Assembly (NCBI RefSeq): GCF_019511525.1
Contig: NZ_JAEUAT010000007.1
Coordinates: forward strand, 1-64,000
From: Rhizobium cauense
GTDB lineage: Bacteria > Pseudomonadota > Alphaproteobacteria > Rhizobiales > Rhizobiaceae
DNA: 64,000 nucleotides
Direction of reading: 5' to 3'
This document shows, piece by piece, positions 7,222 through 17,314 of the stretch. A program made the translations under genes and the position numbers. The number at the start of each line of letters is the position of its first letter. Position 1 is the stretch's first letter. The notes under the pieces are model-generated. The model had not been told where the DNA came from and searched no databases. It was given only the letters and a program-made list of their open reading frames with translations.

Positions 7222-7728
7222 TCAGCGCAGCTGCTCTTCATCATTGATGCGTCGAACCATGACCACCTCATCGATCTCTCTGTTGTCATGGAGAAAGCCA
7301 GCCGGAATACGTCCGGCCTCGTGGAAACCTTCGCGTCGATAGAACTGCAAAGCGGCTCCATTCTCGGCGCTGACAGCGAGTTCTAGTTGGCGGATTCCGT
7401 TCTCGCGCGCATAAGCCACCGCGGTATCCAGCAATGCGCTGGAGCGACCTTTTCCTCTTTCGCTGCTGCGCATGTAGACCATGATCAGCGTCGCGCGATG
7501 CGCCATCTTGCTGGCGCGCTGTCTGATCAAGCCCAGAATGCCAACCGGCTCCTCATCCTTGAAAGCCACGAAAACCGGTCCATCGACTAGTCGCTTGCGC
7601 CACTCCTCGTCGGGCAGCGCTTCCCAGTCATTGACGCTGCTGGCGAAGGCCGCAGGTTCGGTCCGCAGTGCTTCCAGGCGAATAGCCTTGAAGGTGGCAA
7701 GATCATCAATACCGAGAGTCCGGATCAT
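7222..7728 (-). CDS. GNAT family N-acetyltransferase
   Basis: The 168-residue protein has a complete GNAT fold. Motif A is seen as VYMRSSERGKGRSSALLDTA (acetyl-CoA pyrophosphate loop, here R-G-K-G-R-S) and motif B as AENGAALQFYRREGFHEAGR near the C-terminus. The substrate cannot be told from sequence; small-molecule or protein N-acetylation are both possible. It sits alone between the terminator of the small-peptide operon and gyrA, which is on the same strand. Confidence 0.85.
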   Translation of the reverse strand: MIRTLGIDDLATFKAIRLEALRTEPAAFASSVNDWEALPDEEWRKRLVDGPVFVAFKDEEPVGILGLIRQRASKMAHRATLIMVYMRSSERGKGRSSALLDTAVAYARENGIRQLELAVSAENGAALQFYRREGFHEAGRIPAGFLHDNREIDEVVMVRRINDEEQLR

Positions 7729-7776
7729 AGTGTCTCCGTCGGCTGCGCTGCGAATGGGGCCAGATCAGATGAGATG

Positions 7777-7809
7777 CCCAAAAAGAAAACCGGGCAGTTG
7801 CCCGGTTTT
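7777..7809 (-). terminator. gyrA terminator
   Basis: The stem AAAACCGGGC / GCCCGGTTTT (7786-7795 with 7800-7809) has a 4-base loop. On the minus strand it is followed by a long T-rich run. It lies 22 bases after the gyrA stop codon. Confidence 0.85.
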
Positions 7810-7830
7810 CAAGATCAGGATGTTCGAACA

Positions 7831-10614
7831 TCAAGCTTCCGCGTCGGGCTCGCTCTCCGGCACCGAGGCAACGTCGTCGCCATTCTCGACAACATCTTCG
7901 GCTTCTTCCTCCGGCTCGCTGATACGCTCGACAGATACCACCTTCTCATCCTTTGCCGTCGAGAAGATCGTAACACCCTTCGTTGCACGGCTTGCGATGC
8001 GAATGCCGCCGACCGGAACGCGGATCAGCTGGCCACCGTCGGAAACCAGCATGATCTGGTCGCCTTCGTTGACCGGGAAAGCCGCGACGAGTTCGCCGAT
8101 CTCGGCGGTCTTCGACGTATCGGTGGCGCGAATGCCCTTGCCGCCTCGGCCGGAAATCCGGAAGTCGTAAGACGAGGAGCGCTTGCCGAAGCCCTTTTCG
8201 GAAACCGTCAGGACGTACTGTTCACGCGCCTTCAGTTCTTCGTAGCGTTCGTCGCTCAACTGGCCTTCCTCGGTCACCTCCTCGCCGACGAGCGAGATTT
8301 CCTCGGCGTCACCTGTCGCGAGGCGCCGCTCGCTTGCTGCACGCTTCAGGTAGGCTGCGCGCTCCCAAGGCTCAGCGTCCACATGCCCTACGATTGTCAT
8401 CGAGATGATCCGGTCGCCATCGCCGAGGTTGATGCCGCGAACGCCGATCGAGTTGCGGCCAGCAAAGACACGGACATCATCGACCGGGAAGCGAATGCAC
8501 TGGCCGAGCGCGGTCGTCAGAAGCACGTCGTCATGTTCCGTGCAGGTCTCGACGGAGAGGATTTCATCACCCTCTTCCTCCAGCTTCATAGCGATCTTGC
8601 CGTTGCGGTTGACCTGAACGAAGTCGGACAGCTTGTTACGGCGAACCGTCCCGCGCGTCGTCGAGAACATGACGTCGAGCTTGTCCCAGCTATCCTCATC
8701 CTCGGGCAATGGCAGGATCGTCGTGATGCGTTCGCCGGGCTCCAGCGGCAGCATGTTGATGAGCGCCTTGCCACGTGAAGTTGGCGTCCCGATCGGCAGA
8801 CGGTAGACCTTCTCCTTGTAGACGATACCACGCGAGGAAAAGAACAGGACCGGCGTATGCGTGTTCAGAACGAATAGCTGGCTAACAAAATCCTCGTCAC
8901 GCGTGGTCATGCCAGAACGGCCCTTGCCGCCCCGGCGCTGGGCACGATAGGTCGTAAGAGGCACGCGCTTGATGTAGCCAAGATGGGAGACGGTCACGAC
9001 CATATCTTCGCGGGCGATGAGATCCTCATCGTCCATTTCAAGGCCGCCGTCCATGATTTCGGTGCGGCGCGGCGTGCCGAATTCGTCGCGGACAGCTGCA
9101 AGCTCTTCCTTGACGATCGTCTGGATGCGGATCCGCGAAGACAGAATTTCAAGGTAATCCTTGATTTCTTCGCCGATCTTGTTGAGTTCGTCGCCGATTT
9201 CGTCGCGACCGAGAGCGGTCAGGCGAGCCAAACGCAGTTCGAGGATGGCGCGCGCCTGCTCTTCCGAGAGGTTGTATGTGAGGTCTTCGTTGATACGGTG
9301 ACGCGGGTCGTCGATCAGGCGGATCAGGCTTTCGACGTCGGCTGCCGGCCAACGGCGCGTCATCAGCTGCTCGCGTGCCGTTTGCGGATCAGGCGCCTGG
9401 CGGATAGTGCGGATGATCTCGTCGATATTGGCAACAGCAATTGCAAGGCCAACCAAGACGTGGGCACGTTCGCGCGCCTTGCGCAGCAGGAATTTCGTTC
9501 TCCGGCTAACAACTTCCTCTCGGAAGGAAACGAAAGCGCGGAGCATATCGAGCAGCGTCAGCTGCTCCGGCTTGCCGCCGTTCAAAGCCACCATGTTGCA
9601 GCCAAACGAGGTCTGCAGCGGCGTGTAACGGTAGAGCTGGTTCAGGATGACGTCGGCATTGGCGTCACGCTTCAGCTCGACGACAACACGATAGCCTTGG
9701 CGGTCGGATTCATCGCGGAGGTCAGAGATGCCTTCGATGCGCTTGTCGCGCACCAGTTCGGCCATCTTCTCGATCATCGTCGACTTGTTCACCTGATACG
9801 GGATCTCGGTGATGATTATCTGTTCGCGATCGCCGCGCATCGGCTCGATGGCGGCGACGCCACGCATGATTACCGAACCACGACCGGTCTCGTAGGCCGA
9901 GCGGATGCCGGCGCGGCCAAGGATCTTGGCGCCCGTCGGGAAGTCTGGGCCCGGAATGATCTGCATGATGTCAGGCAGCTCGATTGCCGGGTTGTCGATC
10001 AGTGCGATACAGCCGTCGATCACTTCGCCGAGATTGTGCGGAGGAATATTCGTCGCCATACCGACGGCGATACCGCCCGCGCCGTTGACCAGGAGGTTCG
10101 GGAATTTCGCGGGAACAACCACCGGCTCGGACAGCGTGCCGTCGTAGTTGTCGCGGAAATCGACCGTTTCCTTGTCGAGATCGTCAAGCAGCGAATGCGC
10201 GGCCTTTTCCAGGCGGCATTCGGTGTAACGTTCAGCCGCCGGCGGGTCGCCGTCGACGGAGCCGAAGTTGCCCTGACCGTCGATCAGCGGCAGGCGAAGA
10301 GACCAGTCCTGCGCCATTCGGGCAAGAGCGTCGTAGATCGCCGAGTTGCCGTGCGGATGGTATTTACCCATCACGTCCCCGGTAACGCGGGCGCATTTGA
10401 CGTATTTCTTGTTCCAGTCGATGCCGAGTTCCGACATGCCGTAGAGGATGCGCCGATGCACGGGCTTCAGGCCGTCGCGCACATCGGGCAAAGCGCGGCT
10501 GACGATAACGCTCATCGCGTAATCGAGGTACGACCGCTGCATTTCCTCCATGATGGAGATGGGCTCAATGCCTGGCGGGAGCTTCCCGCCGCCGGGGGGT
10601 GTTTGCTCAGTCAA
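7831..10614 (-). CDS. gyrA: DNA gyrase subunit A
   Basis: GyrA breaks and rejoins DNA in the GyrA2GyrB2 gyrase that introduces negative supercoils. The 927-residue protein has the winged-helix breakage domain with catalytic Tyr130 (in AAERYTE), a coiled-coil region, and the C-terminal beta-pinwheel with the GyrA box QRRGGKG. The quinolone-resistance region reads [10 protein letters not shown], with Ser91 and Asp95 at the positions of E. coli Ser83 and Asp87, so it is of the sensitive type. The C-terminus is a long acidic tail rich in Glu and Asp. There is no intein. A strong terminator follows. Confidence 0.98.
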   Translation of the reverse strand: MTEQTPPGGGKLPPGIEPISIMEEMQRSYLDYAMSVIVSRALPDVRDGLKPVHRRILYGMSELGIDWNKKYVKCARVTGDVMGKYHPHGNSAIYDALARMAQDWSLRLPLIDGQGNFGSVDGDPPAAERYTECRLEKAAHSLLDDLDKETVDFRDNYDGTLSEPVVVPAKFPNLLVNGAGGIAVGMATNIPPHNLGEVIDGCIALIDNPAIELPDIMQIIPGPDFPTGAKILGRAGIRSAYETGRGSVIMRGVAAIEPMRGDREQIIITEIPYQVNKSTMIEKMAELVRDKRIEGISDLRDESDRQGYRVVVELKRDANADVILNQLYRYTPLQTSFGCNMVALNGGKPEQLTLLDMLRAFVSFREEVVSRRTKFLLRKARERAHVLVGLAIAVANIDEIIRTIRQAPDPQTAREQLMTRRWPAADVESLIRLIDDPRHRINEDLTYNLSEEQARAILELRLARLTALGRDEIGDELNKIGEEIKDYLEILSSRIRIQTIVKEELAAVRDEFGTPRRTEIMDGGLEMDDEDLIAREDMVVTVSHLGYIKRVPLTTYRAQRRGGKGRSGMTTRDEDFVSQLFVLNTHTPVLFFSSRGIVYKEKVYRLPIGTPTSRGKALINMLPLEPGERITTILPLPEDEDSWDKLDVMFSTTRGTVRRNKLSDFVQVNRNGKIAMKLEEEGDEILSVETCTEHDDVLLTTALGQCIRFPVDDVRVFAGRNSIGVRGINLGDGDRIISMTIVGHVDAEPWERAAYLKRAASERRLATGDAEEISLVGEEVTEEGQLSDERYEELKAREQYVLTVSEKGFGKRSSSYDFRISGRGGKGIRATDTSKTAEIGELVAAFPVNEGDQIMLVSDGGQLIRVPVGGIRIASRATKGVTIFSTAKDEKVVSVERISEPEEEAEDVVENGDDVASVPESEPDAEA

Positions 10615-10840
10615 AACGGATCACGATCTCTTCTAGAATCACTTGAAGATTTATAGCGGAAAGGCTGTTCTTAAGCCAATTTTGGCAAGGGTTTTGAACA
10701 GTCTTTTGCGGTGTTATGAGGGCAACCGGGTCGTTTGGGGCAGCTATTTACGCCGTCGGGGCAGCGCCATTTGCCAAATTGATTTCTCCGCATCACAATC
10801 ACCCGAAACCCAAGCGTTTATATGGGCTCATGGAGAGACA

Positions 10841-11482
10841 ATGGCAAGCGCCGACCAACTGATCAACGCTTTTACGACGCTGCTTGTCACGATCGATCCG
10901 CCTGGCCTTGCGCCGATCTTCCTGGGGCTCACCACAGGCATGAGCCGCGGCCAGCGTAAGCAGGTGGCGCTACGCGGCACGGTCATCGCCTTTGTCATTC
11001 TCGCTGTTTTCGCCCTGTTCGGGGCAAGCGTGCTCGGGGTACTTGGTATCTCGATCGGTGCCTTCCGCATCGCCGGCGGTCTGCTCTTGTTCTGGATCGC
11101 GTTTGAAATGGTGTTCGAGAAGCGACAGGACCGCAAGGAGAAGACCAGCACGGACGCGATCACCAAGGACCATATTCACAACATCTCGGTCTTTCCGTTG
11201 GCAATCCCGCTGATCGCCGGTCCCGGCGCCATTTCAGCAACGATCCTGATCGCCGGATCGATGCAGGGCTCACTCGAGCGTGCCCAGTTGATCATCGTCA
11301 TTGCATCGAGCTTGCTGCTGCTCTTTCTGGCGCTGCTCATTGCCGATCGGCTCGATCGTTTCCTCGGCGTGACGGGGCGCGCAATTCTTACGCGCCTCCT
11401 CGGTGTCATCCTGGCAGCCCTCGCCACGCAGTTCGTCGTCGACGGCTTGAAGTCCACGCTCGGGACAATGCCGGTTGGCTAG
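10841..11482 (+). CDS. MarC family integral membrane protein
   Basis: The 213-residue protein has about six hydrophobic segments and the MarC/UPF0056 features LLVTIDPPGLAPIFLGLT near the N-terminus and FPLAIPLIAGPGAIS in the middle. Despite the name, members have no proven role in multiple antibiotic resistance, and the transport function is unknown. ATG 10841 is chosen because GGAGAGA lies just upstream and the family N-terminus starts there; an upstream in-frame extension of 66 residues has no family match. It is divergent from gyrA. Confidence 0.88.
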   Translation: MASADQLINAFTTLLVTIDPPGLAPIFLGLTTGMSRGQRKQVALRGTVIAFVILAVFALFGASVLGVLGISIGAFRIAGGLLLFWIAFEMVFEKRQDRKEKTSTDAITKDHIHNISVFPLAIPLIAGPGAISATILIAGSMQGSLERAQLIIVIASSLLLLFLALLIADRLDRFLGVTGRAILTRLLGVILAALATQFVVDGLKSTLGTMPVG

Positions 11483-11545
11483 CCCAAGTCGCTTGCGCTG
11501 AGACTTGTATTGTCAACTGCCGAGCATGATCGAGTGCGCAGTGCT

Positions 11546-11965
11546 CTATGCCTTCAGCAAACGCGTTTGGGCTTCCACGATCGTCCCGCGCGGGGCCGCG
11601 GCGTTTTCAAATATCTGGTAGAGGAAGAGCTTGATGGCCTCGGCTTCGCGCGCAACGACTGGCTCCAGGACCGGATCGCTGGCGGCCCATGCCCGCATGG
11701 TTGCGATTGATCTGCCCACTGCGCTACGCATGGCGGACGAACTGAACAGCTTGCTTTCAACGATGTACCAAACAAAAATCCGGATTGCGATCGCCCTGAT
11801 ATGCGGCTCTTGCGCACGAATGGAATTGAATTCGGCCCAGAGCCTCCGCAGGTGGTCCTCGCTCAGGCGGTCGAGATCCAAGCCAAGCTCCAGCAGATCT
11901 TCGCCGACCATGCGCCGCGCCGCGCTGGTTGTAAGCAATCCAAACTGGGAGCCTATTTCTCTCAT
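11546..11965 (-). CDS. Hypothetical protein
   Basis: I do not recognise this 139-residue protein. It is predicted mostly helical, with a leucine- and arginine-rich stretch (LGLDLDRLSEDHLRRLWAEF) and no signal peptide; a moderately hydrophobic segment (AIAIRIFVWYIV) sits near the middle. No catalytic motif is visible. The start is uncertain because the region upstream of 11965 has no clear ribosome-binding site. The composition is typical of a real gene in this genome and it fills the gap between marC and ssb, but it could be lineage-specific. Confidence 0.5.
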   Translation of the reverse strand: MREIGSQFGLLTTSAARRMVGEDLLELGLDLDRLSEDHLRRLWAEFNSIRAQEPHIRAIAIRIFVWYIVESKLFSSSAMRSAVGRSIATMRAWAASDPVLEPVVAREAEAIKLFLYQIFENAAAPRGTIVEAQTRLLKA

Positions 11966-12250
11966 GCCACGAATATCGGGCGAGCCCGGCAGTTTGGAAA
12001 CCCTGCCACAGCTATCCTTTCGGAGAGGGAAGCGCTGTCACTTTGATTAGAACACCCTACAATACCCGGTAATTTGTTAGCCAATTCGGCTAAGGCGCGG
12101 AAATTGAACCGGTTTACGCTGTAATGCGAGGTCGATTTGCGACGAAGACTCACATTTTCCTTCCCTGCCCGACTGCAAGACAATTTCCGCGGACGGAAAC
12201 GCATCGCGCCGCGCGGCAGGGAGGCCCGGTGGGCGTCAAGCGTATAACTC
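11966..12250. other. Intergenic stretch without recognised gene
   Basis: The interval between the hypothetical gene and the ssb terminator holds no convincing open frame. An AT-richer patch near 12040-12090 may contain the promoter of the hypothetical gene on the minus strand, but I cannot assign elements with confidence. Confidence 0.4.
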
Positions 12251-12284
12251 AAAAGGAAGACGGCGCACCTTTCGGCACGCCGTC
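12251..12284 (-). terminator. ssb terminator
   Basis: A 7-bp stem (12259-12265 GACGGCG with 12278-12284) encloses a 12-base loop. On the minus strand it is followed by TTCCTTTTG. It lies about 30 bases after the ssb stop codon. Confidence 0.65.
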
Positions 12285-12313
12285 GAACTGATGTCATAAG
12301 GTACGCGTTGCGA

Positions 12314-12850
12314 TCAGAACGGGATGTCGTCGTCGAGATCGCGCGAGAAATTTCCACCGCCGCCACCGCTGCTGCGGCCAGACGATTGCGAAGGTGCGCC
12401 GTAGTCGTCGCCGTAGCCACCGCCGCCACCGAAATCATTGCCGCCGGCATTGCTGCCGCGACCACCGCCGAAGCCGGAGCTTGCCCCGCCACCCTCGCCG
12501 CGACCGTCGAGCATCGTCAGCGTCGAGCCGAAGCCCTGCAGAACGACTTCCGTCGAATAGCGGTCCTGGCCATTCTGGTCCTGCCACTTGCGGGTCTGCA
12601 GCGCACCTTCGATATAGAGCTTGGCGCCCTTCTTCACATACTGCTCGACGACCTTGCAGAGGCCTTCGTTGAAAACCACGACCGTATGCCATTCCGTCTT
12701 CTCGCGGCGTTCGCCGGAGTTGCGGTCGCGCCAGGTCTCGGAAGTCGCGATGCGAAGGTTGGCGATCGGCCGGCCATCCTGGGTCCGCCGGATTTCGGGG
12801 TCAGCGCCCACGTTCCCGATCAGAATTACCTTGTTTACGCTGCCAGCCAT
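12314..12850 (-). CDS. ssb: Single-stranded DNA-binding protein
   Basis: Ssb coats single-stranded DNA during replication, repair and recombination. The 178-residue protein has the OB-fold domain in the first 110 residues ([19 protein letters not shown] and [19 protein letters not shown]), then a glycine-rich flexible linker, and the acidic tip DLDDDIPF that binds partner proteins such as exonuclease I and RecG. It is divergent from uvrA; the 249-base gap between them contains an SOS box. Confidence 0.97.
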   Translation of the reverse strand: MAGSVNKVILIGNVGADPEIRRTQDGRPIANLRIATSETWRDRNSGERREKTEWHTVVVFNEGLCKVVEQYVKKGAKLYIEGALQTRKWQDQNGQDRYSTEVVLQGFGSTLTMLDGRGEGGGASSGFGGGRGSNAGGNDFGGGGGYGDDYGAPSQSSGRSSGGGGGNFSRDLDDDIPF

Positions 12851-12962
12851 ACTTTCACCTTACCTGCCGCCCTGCCCGGCGGCGCTTGAACCAATCGGCT
12901 CACCTTAAACTATAGAGCACCAGCGATGGGCGTCCATCGCTGGTTCATCCACAAGGAATTTT

Positions 12963-12977
12963 GTTCTTTATTTGTTC
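12963..12977 (+). promoter_or_regulatory. LexA (SOS) box of the alphaproteobacterial type
   Basis: GTTC-N7-GTTC is present exactly (12963-12966 and 12974-12977, spacer TTTATTT). This is the LexA-binding form established in alphaproteobacteria. It lies 122 bases before the chosen uvrA start and 112 bases before the divergent ssb start, so it may control uvrA and perhaps ssb. Confidence 0.85.
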
Positions 12978-13099
12978 TAGTTTATCCCTATGATCCTGTC
13001 AACCGAATCGAAAACCTTGCAGCAGATGGACATTCAGCCTCGACTCGCCAGCCGGCATCACTAAATAAGGGGCTTGTTCCAGCACAGAAGCAGAAGACG

Positions 13100-16024
13100 A
13101 TGAGCGAAATGAAGACGATTTCCATCCGCGGCGCGCGCGAGCACAATTTGAAGGGCATCGATCTCGATCTGCCGCGAAACAAGCTTATCGTCATGACCGG
13201 CCTTTCGGGCTCCGGCAAATCGTCGCTTGCCTTCGATACGATCTATGCCGAAGGGCAGCGGCGCTATGTCGAAAGCCTTTCGGCTTATGCGCGCCAGTTC
13301 CTCGAAATGATGCAGAAGCCCGACGTCGACCAGATCGACGGCCTGTCGCCAGCGATTTCGATCGAGCAGAAAACGACATCGCGCAATCCGCGCTCGACGG
13401 TCGGCACGGTGACCGAGATCTACGACTATATGCGCCTGCTCTTTGCCCGTGTCGGCGTGCCTTATTCGCCGGCGACGGGCCTGCCGATCGAAAGCCAGAC
13501 GGTCAGCCAGATGGTCGACCGCGTGCTTGATTTCGGAGAAGGCACGCGCCTCTATATTCTCGCGCCGCTCGTGCGCGGACGAAAGGGCGAGTACAAGAAA
13601 GAACTCGCCGACCTGATGAAAAAGGGCTTCCAGCGCGTCAAGGTCGACGGTCAGTTCTACGAGATCGCAGACGTTCCGGCCCTCGACAAGAAGTACAAGC
13701 ACGACATCGACGTCGTCGTCGACCGTATCGTCGTTCGTCCGGATACGGCTTCACGCCTTGCCGACAGCTTCGAGACTTCACTGAAGCTTGCCGACGGCCT
13801 GGCCGTTGCGGAATTTGCCGACAAGCCGCTGCCGCCGGAAGAAACCGCCGCCGGCGGCTCCGCCAACAAGTCGCTCAACGAAACGCACGAACGCGTTCTC
13901 TTCTCCGAGAAGTTCGCCTGCCCGGTATCGGGTTTCACCATTCCCGAGATCGAGCCGAGGCTTTTTTCGTTCAACAATCCAGCCGGTGCCTGCCCAACCT
14001 GCGACGGTCTTGGCGCGCAGCAGAAGATCGACGCCAATCTGATCGTACCCGAGCCGGAGCGCACGCTGCGCGATGGCGCCATTGCACCTTGGGCGAAGTC
14101 GACCTCTCCCTACTACAATCAGACGCTTGAAGCCCTCGGCAAGCACTACGGCTTCAAGCTCGGCGCCCGTTGGAGCGATCTATCCGAGAAGGCCAAGGAT
14201 GTCATCCTGAACGGCACCGACGAGAAGATCGAGTTCCATTATGCCGATGGTGCGCGCTCATACACGACGCACAAGAACTTTGAAGGCATCATCACCAATC
14301 TCGAGCGCCGCTGGAAGGAGACGGACTCCGCCTGGGCGCGCGAGGAGATCGAGCGCTTCATGTCGGCTGCCCCCTGCCCGTCTTGCGGCGGTTTCCGCCT
14401 CAAGCCGGAAGCACTTGCCGTCAAGATCAACGCCTTGCACATCGGCCAGGTGACCGATATGTCGATCCGCGTTGCCCGCGACTGGTTCGAAGTCCTGCCG
14501 CAGTCGCTGAGCGCAAAGCAGAACGAGATCGCTGTGCGCATTCTCAAAGAGATCCGCGACCGCCTGCGCTTCCTTAATGATGTCGGCCTGGATTACCTCA
14601 GTCTCTCGCGAAACTCAGGCACCCTGTCGGGCGGCGAGAGCCAGCGTATCCGATTGGCGTCGCAGATCGGTTCCGGTCTGACTGGCGTGTTGTACGTCCT
14701 CGACGAGCCATCGATCGGCCTGCATCAGCGCGACAACGCTCGGCTGCTCGACACGCTGAAGCACCTTCGCGATATCGGCAACACCGTGATCGTGGTCGAG
14801 CATGACGAGGACGCAATCCTGACCGCCGACGACGTCGTCGACATCGGCCCGGCGGCTGGCATCCACGGTGGCCAGGTGATAGCCCACGGTACGCCGCAGG
14901 AGGTCATGGCAAACCCGAAGTCGCTGACTGGGAAATATCTGTCCGGTGAGTTGGGCGTTCCTGTTCCGGATGAGCGCCGCAAGCCCAAGAAGGGCAAGGA
15001 AATCAAGGTCGTCGGTGCCCGCGGCAACAACCTGAAGAATGTCACTGCCTCTATCCCGCTCGGCGTCTTCACGGCGGTCACCGGTGTATCGGGCGGCGGA
15101 AAATCGACCTTCCTGATTGAGACGCTCTATAAGTCGGCGGCCCGGCGTGTCATGGGCGCTCGCGAGATCCCGGCCGATCACGATCGCATTGACGGTTTCG
15201 AGCACATCGACAAGGTCATCGATATCGATCAGTCGCCGATCGGCCGCACACCGCGTTCCAACCCGGCGACCTATACGGGCGCTTTCACGCCTATCCGCGA
15301 CTGGTTCGCCGGTCTTCCGGAGGCGAAGGCGCGAGGCTATCAGCCCGGACGCTTCTCGTTCAACGTCAAGGGCGGTCGCTGCGAAGCCTGCCAGGGCGAC
15401 GGCGTCATCAAGATCGAGATGCACTTCCTGCCTGACGTCTACGTCACCTGCGATGTCTGCCATGGCAAGCGTTACAACCGGGAGACGCTCGACGTTACGT
15501 TCAAGCATAAGTCGATTGCCGACGTCCTTGATATGACCGTAGAGGAAGGCGTCGATTTCTTTGCCGCCGTACCGGCTGTCCGCGACAAGCTGCAGGCATT
15601 GAAGGATGTCGGCCTCGGATACATCAAGGTCGGACAGCAAGCCAATACGCTGTCCGGCGGCGAGGCGCAGCGCGTCAAGCTCGCAAAGGAGCTGTCGAAG
15701 AGGTCGACGGGGCGCACGCTCTATATCCTTGACGAGCCGACAACCGGCCTGCATTTCCACGATGTCGCCAAGCTACTGGAGATGCTGCAGGAGCTGGTCA
15801 ACCAGGGGAATTCGGTCGTCGTCATCGAGCACAATCTCGAGGTCATCAAGACAGCGGACTGGATTCTCGATTTCGGCCCGGAAGGCGGCGATGGCGGCGG
15901 CGAGATCGTGGCTGTCGGTACGCCGGAGGCGATCGTCAAGGAGAAGCGGTCCTATACCGGGCAGTTCCTGAAGGAGTTGCTTGAGCGGCGTCCTGCTCGA
16001 AAAGCCGTAGTGGCAGCCGAGTGA
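13100..16024 (+). CDS. uvrA: Excinuclease ABC subunit A with altered first zinc finger
   Basis: UvrA recognises DNA damage and loads UvrB in nucleotide excision repair. The 974-residue protein has two ABC ATPase modules: Walker A at about 34-41 (GLSGSGKS) and near 650 (GVSGGGKS), and signatures [12 protein letters not shown] and [12 protein letters not shown]. The second, C-terminal zinc finger (CEACQGDG ... CDVCHGKR) is complete. In the first finger the usual C-x2-C is C274-P-V-S277, while the partner pair C298/C301 is kept, so one ligand is missing. ATG 13100 ([17 protein letters not shown]) is chosen; 58 in-frame codons upstream overlap the SOS box region and are not coding. The next gene overlaps the stop codon. 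Confidence 0.97.
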   Translation: MSEMKTISIRGAREHNLKGIDLDLPRNKLIVMTGLSGSGKSSLAFDTIYAEGQRRYVESLSAYARQFLEMMQKPDVDQIDGLSPAISIEQKTTSRNPRSTVGTVTEIYDYMRLLFARVGVPYSPATGLPIESQTVSQMVDRVLDFGEGTRLYILAPLVRGRKGEYKKELADLMKKGFQRVKVDGQFYEIADVPALDKKYKHDIDVVVDRIVVRPDTASRLADSFETSLKLADGLAVAEFADKPLPPEETAAGGSANKSLNETHERVLFSEKFACPVSGFTIPEIEPRLFSFNNPAGACPTCDGLGAQQKIDANLIVPEPERTLRDGAIAPWAKSTSPYYNQTLEALGKHYGFKLGARWSDLSEKAKDVILNGTDEKIEFHYADGARSYTTHKNFEGIITNLERRWKETDSAWAREEIERFMSAAPCPSCGGFRLKPEALAVKINALHIGQVTDMSIRVARDWFEVLPQSLSAKQNEIAVRILKEIRDRLRFLNDVGLDYLSLSRNSGTLSGGESQRIRLASQIGSGLTGVLYVLDEPSIGLHQRDNARLLDTLKHLRDIGNTVIVVEHDEDAILTADDVVDIGPAAGIHGGQVIAHGTPQEVMANPKSLTGKYLSGELGVPVPDERRKPKKGKEIKVVGARGNNLKNVTASIPLGVFTAVTGVSGGGKSTFLIETLYKSAARRVMGAREIPADHDRIDGFEHIDKVIDIDQSPIGRTPRSNPATYTGAFTPIRDWFAGLPEAKARGYQPGRFSFNVKGGRCEACQGDGVIKIEMHFLPDVYVTCDVCHGKRYNRETLDVTFKHKSIADVLDMTVEEGVDFFAAVPAVRDKLQALKDVGLGYIKVGQQANTLSGGEAQRVKLAKELSKRSTGRTLYILDEPTTGLHFHDVAKLLEMLQELVNQGNSVVVIEHNLEVIKTADWILDFGPEGGDGGGEIVAVGTPEAIVKEKRSYTGQFLKELLERRPARKAVVAAE

Positions 16025-16485
16025 TGCTGAGAGCGGCCTCGCTCGATGATCTGCAGGCGGTCGAAGCGCTGACCGCCGAAGCCTATGCTCCCTATACGCG
16101 TCTTCTTGGGCGCCCGCCGATCCCTGTCACCGAGGACTACGCGCCACGCATTGAACGCGGTGAAGTCTGGCTGCTGAACGTGCAAGGTGGGCTTGCCGGC
16201 CTGGCTGTCGTTGAGCGCCACGCAGACCATGTGATGCTTTTCAGCATTGCCGTTTCCCCGAGATTTCAGGGCGGCGGTCACGGCCTTTCCATTCTGAGAT
16301 GGGTGGAAAATATGGCGCGGGACTGGAGGCTTCCGGAGGTTCGCCTCTACACGAACGAACGCATGGAGCGGAATATTGCGCTCTACGGAGCGTTTGGCTT
16401 TCAGGAAACGGGTCGTCGTGAAAATCCGCATAGGCCAGGATGGGTGATCGTCGATATGGCGAAGCAAGTCGGCGTCCAGACATAA
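16024..16485 (+). CDS. GNAT family N-acetyltransferase
   Basis: The 153-residue protein carries the GNAT motif A as FSIAVSPRFQGGGHGLSILR and motif B around NIALYGAFGFQETGRRE. It should acetylate an unknown small molecule or protein. Its ATG overlaps the uvrA stop codon in an ATGA arrangement, so it is probably translated by coupling to uvrA and may also be induced by DNA damage, which is inference. A GTG three bases earlier is a less likely start. Confidence 0.85.
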   Translation: MLRAASLDDLQAVEALTAEAYAPYTRLLGRPPIPVTEDYAPRIERGEVWLLNVQGGLAGLAVVERHADHVMLFSIAVSPRFQGGGHGLSILRWVENMARDWRLPEVRLYTNERMERNIALYGAFGFQETGRRENPHRPGWVIVDMAKQVGVQT

Positions 16486-16500
16486 TCAGAGGAGGAAGGA

Positions 16501-17307
16501 ATGACGAAATCCGGCAATATTCGCGTCGGCATCGGCGGCTGGACCTTCGAGGCGTGGCGGGATCATTTTTACCCGGCGGACCTGAAGCAGAAGGAAGAAC
16601 TGCACTATGCAAGCCGCAAGCTGAAGGTCATCGAGATCAACGGCACCTACTACAGTTCGCAGAAGCCGGAGACCTTCGCGAAATGGGCAGCAGATGTGCC
16701 TGATGGCTTTATCTTTTCGCTCAAGGCCAGTCGCTTCGTCACCAATCGCCGCGTATTGGCGGAAGCTGGCGAGTCTATGGAGCGCTTTCTGACTCAAGGT
16801 CTGACGGAACTCGGCCCACATCTCGGCCCAATTCTCTGGCAGTTCGCGCCGACGAAGAAGTTCGACCCGGATGACTTCGAGGGGTTCCTTAAGTTGCTCC
16901 CGGGCAAGCAGGACGGCTTGCCCCTGAAGCATGTCGTCGAGGTGCGCCATGACTCGTTCAAGGTGCCTGAATTCGTGGCCTTGCTGGCGAAGTACGGGGT
17001 TGCGCCGGTCTGCGCAGAGCACTTCGACTACCCGATGATCGCGGACGTGACGGCCGACTTCGTCTATGCGCGTCTCCAGAAGGGCTCAGACGACATCAGG
17101 ACGTGTTATTCGCCCTCCGATTTGAAGTCTTGGGCCACCCGCCTCGAAACCTGGGCGGACGGCAAGGTACCCGACGATCTGCCCCTGGTCGATGCCGACC
17201 GTAAGGTTGCGTCGGAACCGCGGGATGTCTTTGCCTTCATGATCCACGAGGGCAAGGTCAACGCGCCCTTTGGGGCAATGGCATTGCAGGAAGCTGCGTC
17301 CCGGTAG
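16501..17307 (+). CDS. DUF72 (YecE-like) TIM-barrel protein
   Basis: The 268-residue protein matches the DUF72 family, which has a TIM-barrel fold and no established function. Typical segments are VGIGGWTFEAWRDHFYP at the N-terminus, KLKVIEINGTYYSSQKPETF, and LGPILWQFAP in the middle. It is 15 bases after the acetyltransferase gene and has AGGAGGAAGG directly upstream, so it is probably the last gene of a uvrA transcript. It converges on the NAD(P)HX repair gene 7 bases downstream. Confidence 0.88.
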   Translation: MTKSGNIRVGIGGWTFEAWRDHFYPADLKQKEELHYASRKLKVIEINGTYYSSQKPETFAKWAADVPDGFIFSLKASRFVTNRRVLAEAGESMERFLTQGLTELGPHLGPILWQFAPTKKFDPDDFEGFLKLLPGKQDGLPLKHVVEVRHDSFKVPEFVALLAKYGVAPVCAEHFDYPMIADVTADFVYARLQKGSDDIRTCYSPSDLKSWATRLETWADGKVPDDLPLVDADRKVASEPRDVFAFMIHEGKVNAPFGAMALQEAASR

Positions 17308-17314
17308 CTTGTTG

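Noticed and set aside
8983..10656. Long open frame (557 codons) on the plus strand opposite gyrA
   Set aside because: It is an antisense shadow of gyrA caused by high GC at third positions; it has no ribosome-binding site and no family-like sequence.
10662..10700. CTGTTC ... GAACAG inverted repeat between gyrA and marC
   Set aside because: Considered as an SOS box, but the arms are inverted and far apart, unlike the direct GTTC-N7-GTTC form.
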